Assembly: GCF_002078235.1 (NCBI RefSeq)
Contig: NZ_MSGP01000062.1
Location: forward strand, 1-60,004
From: Streptomyces viridosporus
Lineage (GTDB): Bacteria > Actinomycetota > Actinomycetes > Streptomycetales > Streptomycetaceae
Length of the DNA: 60,004 nucleotides
Direction of reading: 5' to 3'
The position numbers and the translations under genes are program-made. Position 1 is the first letter of the stretch. Every line of letters begins with the position of its first letter. Of this stretch, positions 14,363 through 22,810 are shown piece after piece. The notes beneath the pieces were generated by a model. That model was given only the letters and a program-made list of their open reading frames with translations. It did no database searches and was not told the DNA's origin.

Positions 14363-14734
14363 GTGCTGCCCACCGAGAACCGGCTGAGGCGGCGCGAGGA
14401 TTTCGCGACCGCGGTACGACGGGGGCGCCGGGCCGGGCGCCAGCACCTCGTCGTCCATCTTCGTAGCGGTGCCACGGACCCGCATGCGCCTGGGGAGAGC
14501 GCTCCCCCGTCGCGTGCGGGTTTCGTCGTGAGCAAGGCTGTGGGGGGCGCGGTGGTGCGCAACAAGGTGAAGCGCAGGCTTCGCCATCTGATGCGCGAGC
14601 GAGTCGACCAATTGCCCCCCGGTAGCCTGGTAGTCGTACGAGCGCTGCCCCCGGCGGGCGACGCCGACCACGCACAGCTGGCCCAGGACCTGGATGCCGC
14701 CCTGCAGCGGCTGCTGGGAGGGGGCGCGCGATGA
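14363..14734 (+). CDS. rnpA: Ribonuclease P protein component
   Basis: RnpA is the basic protein cofactor of RNase P, which matures tRNA 5' ends together with the RNA subunit encoded elsewhere. The 123 residues begin with GTG at 14363 ([14 protein letters not shown]). The conserved RNR-type motif is [14 protein letters not shown], preceded by [13 protein letters not shown]. Length is normal. The ATGA overlap with yidD signals translational coupling in the rpmH-rnpA-yidD-yidC-jag run. Confidence 0.96.
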   Translation: MLPTENRLRRREDFATAVRRGRRAGRQHLVVHLRSGATDPHAPGESAPPSRAGFVVSKAVGGAVVRNKVKRRLRHLMRERVDQLPPGSLVVVRALPPAGDADHAQLAQDLDAALQRLLGGGAR

Positions 14735-15105
14735 AGTATCCGCTGCTGGCTCTGATCAAGATCTACCAGTGGACGATCAGTCCACTGCTGGGGCCGGTGT
14801 GCAAGTACTACCCGTCGTGTTCCCACTACGGCTACACGGCCATCGACCGGCACGGTGCCATCAAGGGCACGGCACTCACGGCCTGGCGCATCCTGCGGTG
14901 CAACCCGTGGTCGCTGGGTGGTGTGGACCATGTTCCGCCGCGCAAGCGCCCGCGGTGGCACGAAATGCTGCGTGACGCCTGGCGTGCACGCAGGGGCGGG
15001 CCCTCCGCCGCCGAACCGGCCACCGAAGGACAGACTCCTCCCACCAGTCCGACGAGTCCTTCGAGCCCGGCCGCAGAGACCCCGTCCCATGCCCAAGGAG
15101 CATGA
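14731..15105 (+). CDS. yidD: YidD family membrane protein insertion factor
   Basis: YidD is a small amphipathic, membrane-associated protein that assists YidC-dependent insertion. The 124 residues have the conserved core: [13 protein letters not shown], then [15 protein letters not shown] and [14 protein letters not shown], including the family's three conserved cysteines. A Pro/Ser/Thr-rich tail of about 40 residues follows and is probably disordered. The start overlaps the rnpA stop and its stop is 3 nt before yidC. Confidence 0.95.
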   Translation: MKYPLLALIKIYQWTISPLLGPVCKYYPSCSHYGYTAIDRHGAIKGTALTAWRILRCNPWSLGGVDHVPPRKRPRWHEMLRDAWRARRGGPSAAEPATEGQTPPTSPTSPSSPAAETPSHAQGA

Positions 15106-15108
15106 TCA

Positions 15109-16374
15109 GTGGACACGATTGCCAGCCTCTTCAGCTTCATCACAACCCCCGTCTCCTGGGTCATCGTCCAGTTCCACAGCGTGTACGGGGCCGTCTTCGG
15201 ACCTGACACCGGGTGGGCCTGGGGCCTGTCCATCGTGTCCCTGGTGATCCTGATCCGCATCTGTCTGATCCCGCTCTTCGTGAAGCAGATCAAGGCGACG
15301 CGCGCGATGCAGACGCTCCAGCCGGAGATGAAGAAGATCCAGGAGCGCTACAAGAACGACCGGCAGCGCCAGTCCGAAGAGATGATGAAGCTGTACAAGG
15401 AGACGGGCACCAACCCGCTCTCCTCGTGCCTCCCCATCCTGGCGCAGTCGCCGTTCTTCTTCGCCCTGTACCACGTGCTCAACAGCATCGCGTCGAACGA
15501 CACCATCGGTGTGATCAACGAGCGCCTGCTGGAGAGCGCCCAGAAGGCCCACATCTTCGGTGCCCCGCTCGCGGCGAAGTTCACGGACAGCTCGGAGAAG
15601 GTCGCGGCCCTCAACTCCTCGTTGACCGATGTCCGCGTCGTCACGGCGATCATGATCGTTCTGATGTCGCTGTCGCAGTTCTACACGCAGCGCCAGCTGA
15701 TGACGAAGAACGTCGACACCACGGTGAAGACGCCGTTCATGCAGCAGCAGAAGATGCTGATGTACGTCTTCCCCGTCATCTTCGCCGTCTTCGGCATCAA
15801 CTTCCCGGTCGGTGTCCTCGTCTACTGGCTGACCACCAACGTGTGGACCATGGGCCAGCAGATGTACATCATCCACAACAACCCCACCCCGGGTTCCAAG
15901 GCCCAGGCCGCGTACCTGGAGCGTCTCTCCAAGCACGTCGCGCGTAACGGCAAGACCCGTAACCGTCGTGAGCGGGCCATCGTCAAGGCCATCGTCGCCA
16001 AGGGCCGGGACCGCAACGAGTACGAGCGCAAGTTCATCAACGGTCTGAACAAGGCGGGCCTCGCGGCCCAGAGCGACGGCACGGTGATCAAGAGCGAGGC
16101 CACGGCCGCAGCCCAGGCCGAGGACGGGACGCCCACCACCGGGGCCCCCAAGCGGCAGCAGCCCAAGCGGCAGACGAAGGCCCAGCGCCAGTCGGCCCCG
16201 ACCAAGGCCGATGAGCGCACCTCGCTGACCAAGTCCGACGAGCCCGAGAGCGACAGCAAGCCCGCCGCTGCTGCCAAGAAGGGCAGCGCCAAGACCGCCG
16301 GCAGTACCCGCAGCAGGGCCCAGTCCGGGCAGCGCAAGGGTCCGCAGCGGCCCAAGTCCCCGTCCAAGAAGTAA
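15109..16374 (+). CDS. yidC: Membrane protein insertase YidC/Oxa1
   Basis: YidC inserts and folds membrane proteins, alone or with the Sec translocon. The 421 residues begin with GTG ([10 protein letters not shown]). The Oxa1-type core spans about residues 35-265, with the cytoplasmic loop [20 protein letters not shown] and later membrane segments around [21 protein letters not shown] and [16 protein letters not shown]. The tail from about 275 to the end is long, Lys/Arg/Ala-rich and probably binds ribosomes; such tails are usual in actinobacterial YidC. The large periplasmic domain of Gram-negative YidC is absent, as expected. jag follows 15 nt later. Confidence 0.96.
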   Translation: MDTIASLFSFITTPVSWVIVQFHSVYGAVFGPDTGWAWGLSIVSLVILIRICLIPLFVKQIKATRAMQTLQPEMKKIQERYKNDRQRQSEEMMKLYKETGTNPLSSCLPILAQSPFFFALYHVLNSIASNDTIGVINERLLESAQKAHIFGAPLAAKFTDSSEKVAALNSSLTDVRVVTAIMIVLMSLSQFYTQRQLMTKNVDTTVKTPFMQQQKMLMYVFPVIFAVFGINFPVGVLVYWLTTNVWTMGQQMYIIHNNPTPGSKAQAAYLERLSKHVARNGKTRNRRERAIVKAIVAKGRDRNEYERKFINGLNKAGLAAQSDGTVIKSEATAAAQAEDGTPTTGAPKRQQPKRQTKAQRQSAPTKADERTSLTKSDEPESDSKPAAAAKKGSAKTAGSTRSRAQSGQRKGPQRPKSPSKK

Positions 16375-16389
16375 GAAGGAGTCCATCCC

Positions 16390-16902
16390 GTGACGGAAGG
16401 CACCACCTCCGCTGCTGCCGAGGGCGCAGACACCCTGACCCGCCTCGAGCAGGAAGGCGAGATCGCGGCGGACTACCTGGAGGGTCTGCTCGACATCGCC
16501 GACCTCGACGGCGACATCGACATGGACGTCGAGGCGGACCGCGCCTCCGTCTCGATCATCAGCGACACGGGCAGCCGGGACCTGCAGAAGCTGGTCGGTC
16601 GCGACGGCGAGGTACTGGAGGCGCTCCAGGAGCTCACGCGCCTGGCCGTGCACCGGGAGACCGGGGACCGCAGCCGCCTCATGCTCGACATCGCCGGTTA
16701 CCGTGCCAAGAAGCGCACGGAGCTGTCCGAGCTGGGCGCGAAGGCCGCCGCCGAGGCCAAGAGCAGCGGTGAGCCCGTGAAGCTCGACCCGATGACCCCG
16801 TTCGAGCGCAAGGTCGTGCACGACGCGGTCAAGGCGGCAGGCCTGCGCAGCGAGTCCGAGGGCGAGGAGCCGCAGCGCTTCGTCGTCGTACTTCCCGCCT
16901 GA
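16390..16902 (+). CDS. jag: Jag/KhpB-like RNA-binding protein (KH-R3H)
   Basis: This 170-residue acidic protein is the R3H-domain partner gene conserved after yidC (Rv3920c in M. tuberculosis). A KH-like region covers about 50-105, and the R3H domain about 110-170, ending FVVVLPA; the segment LDIAGYRAKKR lies between. It lacks a long N-terminal Jag domain. KhpB proteins bind RNA and affect cell elongation and division in firmicutes; the role in Streptomyces is not known. The GTG start follows AAGAAGGAG, and a strong terminator follows the gene. Confidence 0.93.
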   Translation: MTEGTTSAAAEGADTLTRLEQEGEIAADYLEGLLDIADLDGDIDMDVEADRASVSIISDTGSRDLQKLVGRDGEVLEALQELTRLAVHRETGDRSRLMLDIAGYRAKKRTELSELGAKAAAEAKSSGEPVKLDPMTPFERKVVHDAVKAAGLRSESEGEEPQRFVVVLPA

Positions 16903-16918
16903 CCGGCTCCATGTTTCC

Positions 16919-16949
16919 TCGGCCCCGTCTGTAGCGCAGGCGGGGCCGA
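16919..16949 (+). terminator. Terminator after jag
   Basis: A 13-bp stem with one T-G wobble (16919-16931 with 16937-16949) encloses a 5-nt loop and is followed by a short T-containing tail. It closes the rpmH-jag transcript before rsmG. Confidence 0.75.
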
Positions 16950-17025
16950 ACTTTGTCAGCCTGATAGTTCTGTGATTCTGGTGTCGGCTTCCTGTGTCGG
17001 CACGGTACGGAAGGAAGGTCCCCCC

Positions 17026-17745
17026 GTGACGGAGGCAGCGGAGCTTCCCCTCGCGCCCGAGCAGGCACGCGAGGTGTTCGGTGATCGCTTCGCGGATGCG
17101 GTCCGGTATGCGGAGCTGCTCGCCGAGGCGGGCGTGCAGCGCGGTCTGATCGGTCCGCGCGAGGTGCCCCGCTTGTGGGAGCGGCATCTGCTGAACTGCG
17201 CGGTGCTCTCGGAGGTCGTACCGGAAGGGGTGACGGTGTGCGACGTCGGCTCGGGTGCCGGCCTGCCGGGCATTCCACTGGCGCTGGTCCGGGAGGACCT
17301 CAAGATCACACTGCTGGAACCACTGCTACGGCGTACCACTTTCCTGACCGAGGTCGTGGAGCTGCTGGGCCTGGACCATGTGACGGTCGCGCGCGGCCGG
17401 GCCGAGGAGGTCATGGGGAAGCTGCCTCCGGTGCATGTCGTGACGGCGCGTGCCGTAGCACCGCTCGACCGCCTCGCCACCTGGGGCATCCCCCTCCTTC
17501 GGCCGTACGGGGAGATGCTCGCCCTCAAGGGCGACGCCGCCGAGGAGGAGTTGAAGAGCGCGGCGACGGCGCTGAGCAAGCTCGGTGCCGTGGCGACGTC
17601 GATCGTTCATGTGGGCGAAGGCGTGGTGGACCCGATGTCCACCGTGGTGCGGGTCGAGGTCGGGGAGAGCCCCGGCGGTGTGCGGTTCGCTGCGAAACGC
17701 GCGAAGGCTGCCCGGACGGGGCGGGCTCGTCGGCGCCGGGGCTAG
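17026..17745 (+). CDS. rsmG: 16S rRNA (guanine-N7)-methyltransferase RsmG
   Basis: RsmG methylates N7 of G527 in 16S rRNA using S-adenosylmethionine. The GTG at 17026, after AAGGAAGG, gives 239 residues (MTEAAELPLAPEQAREVFG); an upstream in-frame ATG at 16972 lacks support. The SAM-binding motif VCDVGSGAGLPGIPLAL is at about 67-83. In Streptomyces, rsmG mutants show low-level streptomycin resistance and enhanced antibiotic production. The gene keeps its usual place upstream of parAB. Confidence 0.95.
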   Translation: MTEAAELPLAPEQAREVFGDRFADAVRYAELLAEAGVQRGLIGPREVPRLWERHLLNCAVLSEVVPEGVTVCDVGSGAGLPGIPLALVREDLKITLLEPLLRRTTFLTEVVELLGLDHVTVARGRAEEVMGKLPPVHVVTARAVAPLDRLATWGIPLLRPYGEMLALKGDAAEEELKSAATALSKLGAVATSIVHVGEGVVDPMSTVVRVEVGESPGGVRFAAKRAKAARTGRARRRRG

Positions 17746-17866
17746 AGCGCGATCCGTCTACGGGGGATCACGACCTATCCTGAGAACCAGACGTACTCCA
17801 CACAAGCTGCCAAACCTCTGCATGCCGGAGTGTCGCGGCAGTGCGGCACCGGCCGCTGTGCATCGT

Positions 17867-17880
17867 GTTTCACGTGAAAC
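17867..17880. other. parS: parS centromere site
   Basis: Perfect GTTTCACGTGAAAC palindrome, extended to TGTTTCACGTGAAACA, in the parAB upstream region. ParB binds this sequence to build the segregation complex. Confidence 0.97.
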
Positions 17881-18011
17881 ATCGCTCACTGCTGCACGGC
17901 ATCATCAATCGGGGCCGCGCTGCGGCCGAACCTCGGGGCCGTAAGCCTCTCGGTTCACTCGGGACGGGGTCGGCACCCGGCGAGACACAGGCCTCCCCCA
18001 GGGGCACGGAG

Positions 18012-18038
18012 CTGTCCACAGAGGTGGATTTCTCCACA
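18012..18038. promoter_or_regulatory. DnaA-box-like pair upstream of parA
   Basis: CTGTCCACA (18012-18020) and TTCTCCACA (18030-18038) are direct repeats, each one base from TTGTCCACA, starting 63 bp before the chosen parA start. A third degenerate copy, AGGTGGATT, lies inverted between them. Binding by DnaA is inference. Confidence 0.4.
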
Positions 18039-18074
18039 GAACGTCAGGTCTCACTGGTTCACGACCCTGAAGGC

Positions 18075-19151
18075 ATGGGAGGCTCTGTTCATTGCGAGCC
18101 TGAAGTCGAGGAGAGTGAATCCTTGCGGTCCGACGCCAACATCGCGGGACCGATGACCGATCCGGTCCCCGGTCCCCGTACCGAGTCGATGGGGGTGGAT
18201 GTTTCACGTGAAACACCGCCCCCGATGGACGACACTCCCATCGGTCGTGCTGCCCAGTTGGCGGTGGAGGCTCTGGGCCGCGCCGGTGAGGGCTTGCCAC
18301 GACCCGAGCAGACCCGCGTCATCGTGGTCGCCAATCAGAAGGGCGGCGTCGGTAAAACGACGACCACCGTCAATCTGGCCGCTTCACTCGCTCTGCACGG
18401 TGGCCGTGTTCTGGTGATCGACCTCGACCCCCAGGGCAACGCGTCCACCGCCCTGGGAATCGACCACCACGCCGAGGTCCCCTCCATCTATGACGTGCTG
18501 GTGGAGAGCAAGCCGTTGGCGGAGGTCGTCCAGCCGGTTCCCGATGTCGAAGGACTCTTCTGCGCGCCCGCCACGATCGATCTCGCCGGTGCGGAGATCG
18601 AGCTCGTATCGCTGGTGGCGCGGGAGAGCCGGCTGCAGCGAGCGATTCAGGCCTATGAGCAGCCGCTGGACTACATCCTCATCGACTGCCCGCCCTCCCT
18701 CGGCCTGCTGACGGTCAACGCCATGGTGGCGGGCCAAGAGGTCCTCATCCCCATTCAGTGCGAGTACTACGCCCTGGAAGGTCTGGGGCAGCTGCTGCGC
18801 AACGTCGACCTGGTGCGGGGCCACCTCAATCCGACGCTGCACGTATCGACGATCCTGCTCACCATGTACGACGGCCGTACGCGGCTCGCGTCACAGGTCG
18901 CGGAAGAGGTGCGCACCCACTTCGGCGACGAGGTGCTACGGACGAGCATTCCCCGGTCTGTCCGTATCTCGGAGGCCCCGAGCTACGGGCAGACGGTGCT
19001 GACTTACGATCCTGGATCGAGTGGTGCCCTCTCTTACCTCGAGGCGGCACGAGAGATCGCGCTGAAGGGCGTCGGGATCGGCTATGACGCCTCACAGGCA
19101 CACATCGGCGCACAGCAGAACGGTCCGAACATGGTGGAGGGCGTCCAGTGA
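18075..19151 (+). CDS. parA: Chromosome partitioning ATPase ParA
   Basis: ParA is the Walker-type ATPase that positions ParB-parS complexes, in Streptomyces mainly during sporulation septation. From the ATG at 18075 it has 358 residues. The deviant Walker A motif KGGVGKT is at 89-95, followed by [11 protein letters not shown] and [12 protein letters not shown]. The first 80 or so residues are variable and acidic and contain an in-frame parS site, coding VSRET at 43-47. The reading frame stays open back to 17841, but that extension crosses the upstream parS, so I prefer 18075; the start is not certain. It overlaps parB by 4 nt. Confidence 0.93.
   Translation: MGGSVHCEPEVEESESLRSDANIAGPMTDPVPGPRTESMGVDVSRETPPPMDDTPIGRAAQLAVEALGRAGEGLPRPEQTRVIVVANQKGGVGKTTTTVNLAASLALHGGRVLVIDLDPQGNASTALGIDHHAEVPSIYDVLVESKPLAEVVQPVPDVEGLFCAPATIDLAGAEIELVSLVARESRLQRAIQAYEQPLDYILIDCPPSLGLLTVNAMVAGQEVLIPIQCEYYALEGLGQLLRNVDLVRGHLNPTLHVSTILLTMYDGRTRLASQVAEEVRTHFGDEVLRTSIPRSVRISEAPSYGQTVLTYDPGSSGALSYLEAAREIALKGVGIGYDASQAHIGAQQNGPNMVEGVQ
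18201..18214. other. parS: parS centromere site inside parA
   Basis: Perfect GTTTCACGTGAAAC within the 5' part of parA, read in the frame V-S-R-E-T. It is 320 bp from the previous parS, so ParB bound here could affect parAB transcription. Confidence 0.97.
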
Positions 19152-20248
19152 GCGAACGACGGAGGGGGCTGGGCCGTGGTCTCGGCGCACTGATCCCTGC
19201 CGCACCCACAGAGAAGACGGTGCCGCCGGCTGTGGCCGGAGGCACTGCTTCGACATCTCCCACAGCGGTCCCCGTGCTGCCGAACGAGCGAGGAGTGGCA
19301 GCCGCGAAGGTGACCATGCTGCCGCCTGTTCCACGTGAGAACGAGGACCCGTCGGCGAACGGTGCCTCGGCCACGCCCGCACCTTCTGTCGGTGCCCACT
19401 TCGCCGAGGTCCCCCTCGACGCCATCACCCCGAACCCCCGGCAGCCACGTGAGGTCTTCGACGAGGACGCGCTGTCCGAGCTGATCACTTCCATCAAGGA
19501 GGTCGGTCTCCTCCAGCCGGTGGTCGTACGGCAGGTGGGTCCCGCGAGGTATGAGCTCATCATGGGTGAGCGTCGCTGGCGGGCCTGCCGTGAGGCGGGG
19601 CTGGAGGCCATCCCGGCGATCGTGCGCGCCACGGACGACGAGAAGCTCCTCCTGGACGCGCTGCTGGAGAACCTGCACCGTGCTCAGCTGAACCCGCTGG
19701 AAGAGGCTGCCGCCTACGACCAGCTGCTGAAGGACTTCAACTGCACGCATGACCAGCTGGCGGACCGGATCGGCCGGTCCCGTCCGCAGGTGTCCAACAC
19801 ACTGCGTCTGCTGAAGCTCTCGCCGGCCGTCCAGCGTCGAGTCGCCGCCGGAGTGCTCTCCGCCGGACACGCACGCGCGCTGCTGTCCGTCGAGGACTCG
19901 GAGGAGCAGGAACGGCTGGCTCACCGGATCGTGGCCGAAGGGCTGTCGGTGCGTGCTGTCGAGGAGATCGTGACCCTGATGGGTTCGCGGCCTCAGAAGA
20001 CCCAGCGGTCCAAGGGACCGCGGGCGGGTGCCCGGGTCTCTCCGGCGCTGACGGATCTGGCCACGCGTCTTTCGGACCGCTTCGAGACGCGGGTGAAGGT
20101 CGACCTGGGCCAGAAGAAGGGCAAGATCACCGTGGAGTTCGCCTCCATGGAGGACCTCGAGCGCATCCTCGGCACACTTGCCCCCGGCGAGGGCCCCGTC
20201 CTGCAGAAGAGTCTGGTGGAAGACGACTCCGAGGAGACGGACTCCTGA
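19148..20248 (+). CDS. parB: Chromosome partitioning protein ParB
   Basis: ParB is the CTP-dependent clamp that loads at parS and spreads along DNA. The 366 residues start with GTG overlapping the parA stop. The N-terminal [14 protein letters not shown] (residues 4-17) is the ParA-stimulating segment. The ParB/Srx nuclease-like CTPase fold begins near 86 ([16 protein letters not shown]), with GERRWRA at 140-146. The parS-binding helix-turn-helix covers roughly 190-215 ([20 protein letters not shown]), and the C-terminal dimerisation domain ends the protein. Linker 20-85 is low complexity. A strong terminator follows. Confidence 0.97.
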   Translation: MSERRRGLGRGLGALIPAAPTEKTVPPAVAGGTASTSPTAVPVLPNERGVAAAKVTMLPPVPRENEDPSANGASATPAPSVGAHFAEVPLDAITPNPRQPREVFDEDALSELITSIKEVGLLQPVVVRQVGPARYELIMGERRWRACREAGLEAIPAIVRATDDEKLLLDALLENLHRAQLNPLEEAAAYDQLLKDFNCTHDQLADRIGRSRPQVSNTLRLLKLSPAVQRRVAAGVLSAGHARALLSVEDSEEQERLAHRIVAEGLSVRAVEEIVTLMGSRPQKTQRSKGPRAGARVSPALTDLATRLSDRFETRVKVDLGQKKGKITVEFASMEDLERILGTLAPGEGPVLQKSLVEDDSEETDS

Positions 20249-20280
20249 TCCCCTCGGCTGGTCCAGGAGATCAGCCGACC

Positions 20281-20332
20281 AGGGCGGACCCTGTCCGGTG
20301 TGTACCGGAACATGGTCCGCCCTTTGTTTTTT
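20281..20332 (+). terminator. parAB terminator with U-tract
   Basis: A hairpin with arms AGGGCGGACC (20281-20290) and GGTCCGCCCT (20314-20323) and a partly paired apex is followed by a T-run broken by one G, ending at 20332. A true U-tract is uncommon among the terminators in this window. Confidence 0.85.
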
Positions 20333-20420
20333 GGCGGTATCGGTGGAATCGCTTCATGGATACGATGCGTTCGATACGGCGCATCTACCCGGCAGTACCT
20401 CTGAGACCAAGGCAGAAGCC

Positions 20421-20678
20421 ATGCGAATGACGAGCCGTACCGGACTGGTGAGCGCGGGGCTGGGGGTGGGCGCCGTCGGCGGATTCATCGGCAGCCTGCT
20501 CAGGGAACGGAGTGCTCTGACAGCCGCCCGTGAGGCAGCGGGCGAAGGAAGCGAGGAACAGCCTTCATGGGGCGTCGGCTTGTACCGCTCACGCTGGACA
20601 ACCTTCAGGACCTCCCCCAGCGCTGTCGCTCGTGTGTCTTCTGGGAGCTCGACCCCGTCAGCGGTGAGGCAGCGGTAA
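20421..20678 (+). CDS. Possible small membrane protein overlapping the GNAT gene
   Basis: An 85-codon frame starts at ATG 20421 (MRMTSRTGLVSAGLGVGAVG) with a hydrophobic stretch at about 9-28, then a charged region. It runs 112 nt into the following acetyltransferase gene in another frame. The hydrophobic helix and position after the parB terminator make it plausible, but there is only a weak ribosome-binding site and its second half looks like an out-of-frame reading. It may be a spurious or truncated ORF. Confidence 0.25.
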   Translation: MRMTSRTGLVSAGLGVGAVGGFIGSLLRERSALTAAREAAGEGSEEQPSWGVGLYRSRWTTFRTSPSAVARVSSGSSTPSAVRQR

Positions 20679-21184
20679 AAGCCGGCACATCCGCGTGGGA
20701 GAAGGAATCGTGGATCTCAGCCGTCCTCCTGGACTGGGGATCCTGCGGGAGGGTCGTCTATGTCGATGACGTTCCTGTGGGCTTCGTTCTTTACGCTCCC
20801 CCCGCTTATGTGCCACGTTCCACGGCGTTCCCCACCAGCCCCGTGTCGCCCGACGCGGTGCAGCTGATGACCGCGTTCATCGTGCCCGGTTACCAGGGAC
20901 AAGGACTGGGCCGGGTGATGGTGCAGACGGTGGCGAAGGACTTGCTGCGCCGGGGCTTCAGAGCGATCGAGGCCTTCGGTGATGCCCGCTGGAAGGAACC
21001 TGCCTGTGTTCTACCCGCCGACCATCTGCTGGCCGTGGGCTTCAAGACGGTCCGCCAGCACCCCGCCTACCCCCGGTTGAGACTGGAACTGAGGACGACA
21101 CTTTCCTGGAAGGAAGACGTCGAGATGGCGCTGGACCGGCTGCTCGGGGCTGTGCAGAAAGAACCGGCGTTGCGTCCCCTCTGA
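20567..21184 (+). CDS. GNAT family N-acetyltransferase
   Basis: This 205-residue protein starts at ATG 20567, after a GAGGAA-type ribosome-binding site. The acetyl-CoA-binding motif A is VPGYQGQGLGRVMVQTVAKDL around residues 104-124, preceded by the strand AVQLMTAFI. The C-terminal part (GFKTVRQHPAYPRLRLELR) is typical of a family found between parB and trxA in Streptomyces. The substrate is unknown. It is convergent with trxA, with a terminator and a parS site between them. Protein N-acetylation affecting the neighbouring par genes would be speculation. Confidence 0.85.
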   Translation: MGRRLVPLTLDNLQDLPQRCRSCVFWELDPVSGEAAVKAGTSAWEKESWISAVLLDWGSCGRVVYVDDVPVGFVLYAPPAYVPRSTAFPTSPVSPDAVQLMTAFIVPGYQGQGLGRVMVQTVAKDLLRRGFRAIEAFGDARWKEPACVLPADHLLAVGFKTVRQHPAYPRLRLELRTTLSWKEDVEMALDRLLGAVQKEPALRPL

Positions 21185-21200
21185 GGCACCTCATACGAAT

Positions 21201-21223
21201 GGGCTGACCCGTGGGGTCAGCCC
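21201..21223. terminator. Bidirectional terminator between GNAT gene and trxA
   Basis: A perfect 10-bp stem (21201-21210 with 21214-21223) with a 3-nt loop, between convergent genes. A parS site follows 6 nt later. Confidence 0.75.
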
Positions 21224-21229
21224 ATTCGT

Positions 21230-21243
21230 GTTTCACGTGAAAC
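21230..21243. other. parS: parS centromere site
   Basis: Perfect GTTTCACGTGAAAC in the convergent intergenic region between the GNAT gene and trxA, next to the terminator hairpin. Confidence 0.97.
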
Positions 21244-21270
21244 ATGCGCCGCCGACGAGGCGGTCCGCCC

Positions 21271-21603
21271 TCACTCAGCGATGAATTCCTCGAGGTCGCG
21301 AACGATCGCAGCCTTCGGCTTGGCCCCGACGATGGTCTTGGCGACCTCTCCGCCCTGGTAGACGTTCAGGGTCGGGATGGACATGACGCCGTACTTGGCA
21401 GCCGTCCCCGGGTTCTCGTCGATGTTCAGCTTGACGATCTCGATCTTGTCCCCGTACTCCGAGGCGATGGCCTCGAGGGAGGGAGCGATCTGGCGGCACG
21501 GACCGCACCAGGCGGCCCAGAAGTCCACCAGGACGGGCTTGTCGCTCTTGAGGACGTCCTGCTCGAAGGAGTCGTCGGTCACATTCTTCAGGGTGCCGGC
21601 CAC
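21271..21603 (-). CDS. trxA: Thioredoxin
   Basis: This 110-residue thioredoxin reduces protein disulfides and is itself recycled by TrxB. The active site WCGPC spans 32-36 (redox cysteines 33 and 36), preceded by PVLVDFWA, with the conserved cis-proline in SIPTL. It starts 44 nt after trxB on the same strand, so the two form the trxBA operon, which is controlled by the disulfide-stress sigma factor SigR in S. coelicolor. Confidence 0.97.
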   Translation of the reverse strand: MAGTLKNVTDDSFEQDVLKSDKPVLVDFWAAWCGPCRQIAPSLEAIASEYGDKIEIVKLNIDENPGTAAKYGVMSIPTLNVYQGGEVAKTIVGAKPKAAIVRDLEEFIAE

Positions 21604-21647
21604 GGCGGGCTCCTTAACTGGGTTGATGCGTGAGGCGGTGGGTGGGG

Positions 21648-22616
21648 TCAGACAGCGGTCTTCTCGGGCTCGGCCTTCTCCCCGTCCGTGAGGGCGGCGA
21701 GGAAGCGCTCGGCGTCGAGAGCGGCGGCACAGCCCGTACCGGCCGCGGTGATCGCCTGGCGGTAGGTGTGGTCGACCACGTCGCCGGCGCCGAAGACACC
21801 GGCGATGTTCGTGCGCGTCGAGGGCGCTTCGACCTTCAGGTAGCCCTCCTCGTCCAGCTCCAGCTGGCCCTTGAAGAGCTCGGTCCGCGGGTCGTGGCCG
21901 ATCGCGATGAACAGGCCGGTCACTGCCAGGTCCGAGAGTTCGCCGGTCTTGACGTTGCGCAGCTTCAGGCCCGAGAGCTTCTGGTCGCCCTGGACCTCGG
22001 CGACCTCGCTGTCCCAGGTGAACGAGATCTTCGGGTCGGCGAAGGCGCGCTCCTGCATCGCCTTGGAGGCGCGCAGGGTGTCACGGCGGTGGACGACCGT
22101 CACGGACTTGGCGAAGCGCGAGAGGAAGGTGGCCTCCTCCATCGCGGTGTCGCCACCGCCGATCACGGCGATGTCCTGGTCCTTGAAGAAGAAGCCGTCA
22201 CAGGTGGCGCACCACGAGACACCACGGCCGGAGAGGGCGTCCTCGTTCGGCAGGCCGAGCTTGCGGTGCTGCGAACCCGTGGCGACGATGACGGCCCTCG
22301 CCTTGTGCACCGTGCCTGCGGTGTCCGTGACGGTCTTGATCTCACCGGTCAGGTCGACGGCGACCACGTCGTCCGGAACGAGCTCGGCACCGAAGCGCTC
22401 CGCCTGGGCGCGCATGTTGTCCATGAGCTCGGGGCCCACGATGCCGTCCTGGAAGCCAGGGAAGTTCTCCACCTCGGTGGTGTTCATCAGGGCACCGCCG
22501 GCGGTGACAGCCCCCTCGAACACCAAGGGCTTCAGCGACGCACGGGCGGTGTAGAGCGCCGCCGTGTAGCCGGCGGGCCCCGAGCCGATGATGATCACGT
22601 TACGGACGTCGCTCAC
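21648..22616 (-). CDS. trxB: Thioredoxin reductase
   Basis: This NADPH-dependent FAD enzyme reduces thioredoxin. The 322 residues have the FAD motif GSGPAG at 11-16, the redox pair CATC at 136-139, the NADPH motif GGGDTA at 153-158, and the second FAD motif around [13 protein letters not shown]. The C-terminal tail is Glu/Lys-rich. Length is typical. A good SigR-type promoter lies about 70 nt upstream, and trxA follows. Confidence 0.97.
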   Translation of the reverse strand: MSDVRNVIIIGSGPAGYTAALYTARASLKPLVFEGAVTAGGALMNTTEVENFPGFQDGIVGPELMDNMRAQAERFGAELVPDDVVAVDLTGEIKTVTDTAGTVHKARAVIVATGSQHRKLGLPNEDALSGRGVSWCATCDGFFFKDQDIAVIGGGDTAMEEATFLSRFAKSVTVVHRRDTLRASKAMQERAFADPKISFTWDSEVAEVQGDQKLSGLKLRNVKTGELSDLAVTGLFIAIGHDPRTELFKGQLELDEEGYLKVEAPSTRTNIAGVFGAGDVVDHTYRQAITAAGTGCAAALDAERFLAALTDGEKAEPEKTAV

Positions 22617-22686
22617 GGCTTGTTTCCTCGTCTCTGGTCTGCGTCGTTCGACCGGTGGGAGCTTCTTTCAGGACTCTCACCCCACC

Positions 22687-22714
22687 CAACGGATCCTAAG
22701 GGGCGGGCATTCCC
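22687..22714 (-). promoter_or_regulatory. SigR-type promoter of trxBA
   Basis: On the minus strand GGGAAT (22714-22709) and GTTG (22690-22687) are separated by exactly 18 nt, matching the known SigR consensus GGAAT-N18-GTT. It lies about 70 nt upstream of trxB, agreeing with the SigR-dependent trxBA promoter described in S. coelicolor. Confidence 0.85.
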
Positions 22715-22810
22715 GCCGTGCCCGGGCACGGCGGAGACGGTCACGGGAGGGGCGCACGGCGGCCCCTTGTCGCACGGGTGACCACGTGGGGAAAGACGAA
22801 GCGCCGCTCG

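Noticed and set aside
17841..18074. N-terminal extension of parA
   Set aside because: The frame is open but passes through the upstream parS and DnaA-box-like repeats; known Streptomyces ParA starts near [13 protein letters not shown].
19328..19342. GTTCCACGTGAGAAC in parB as a parS site
   Set aside because: It has mismatches in both arms and an odd spacing; the half-site match is probably chance.
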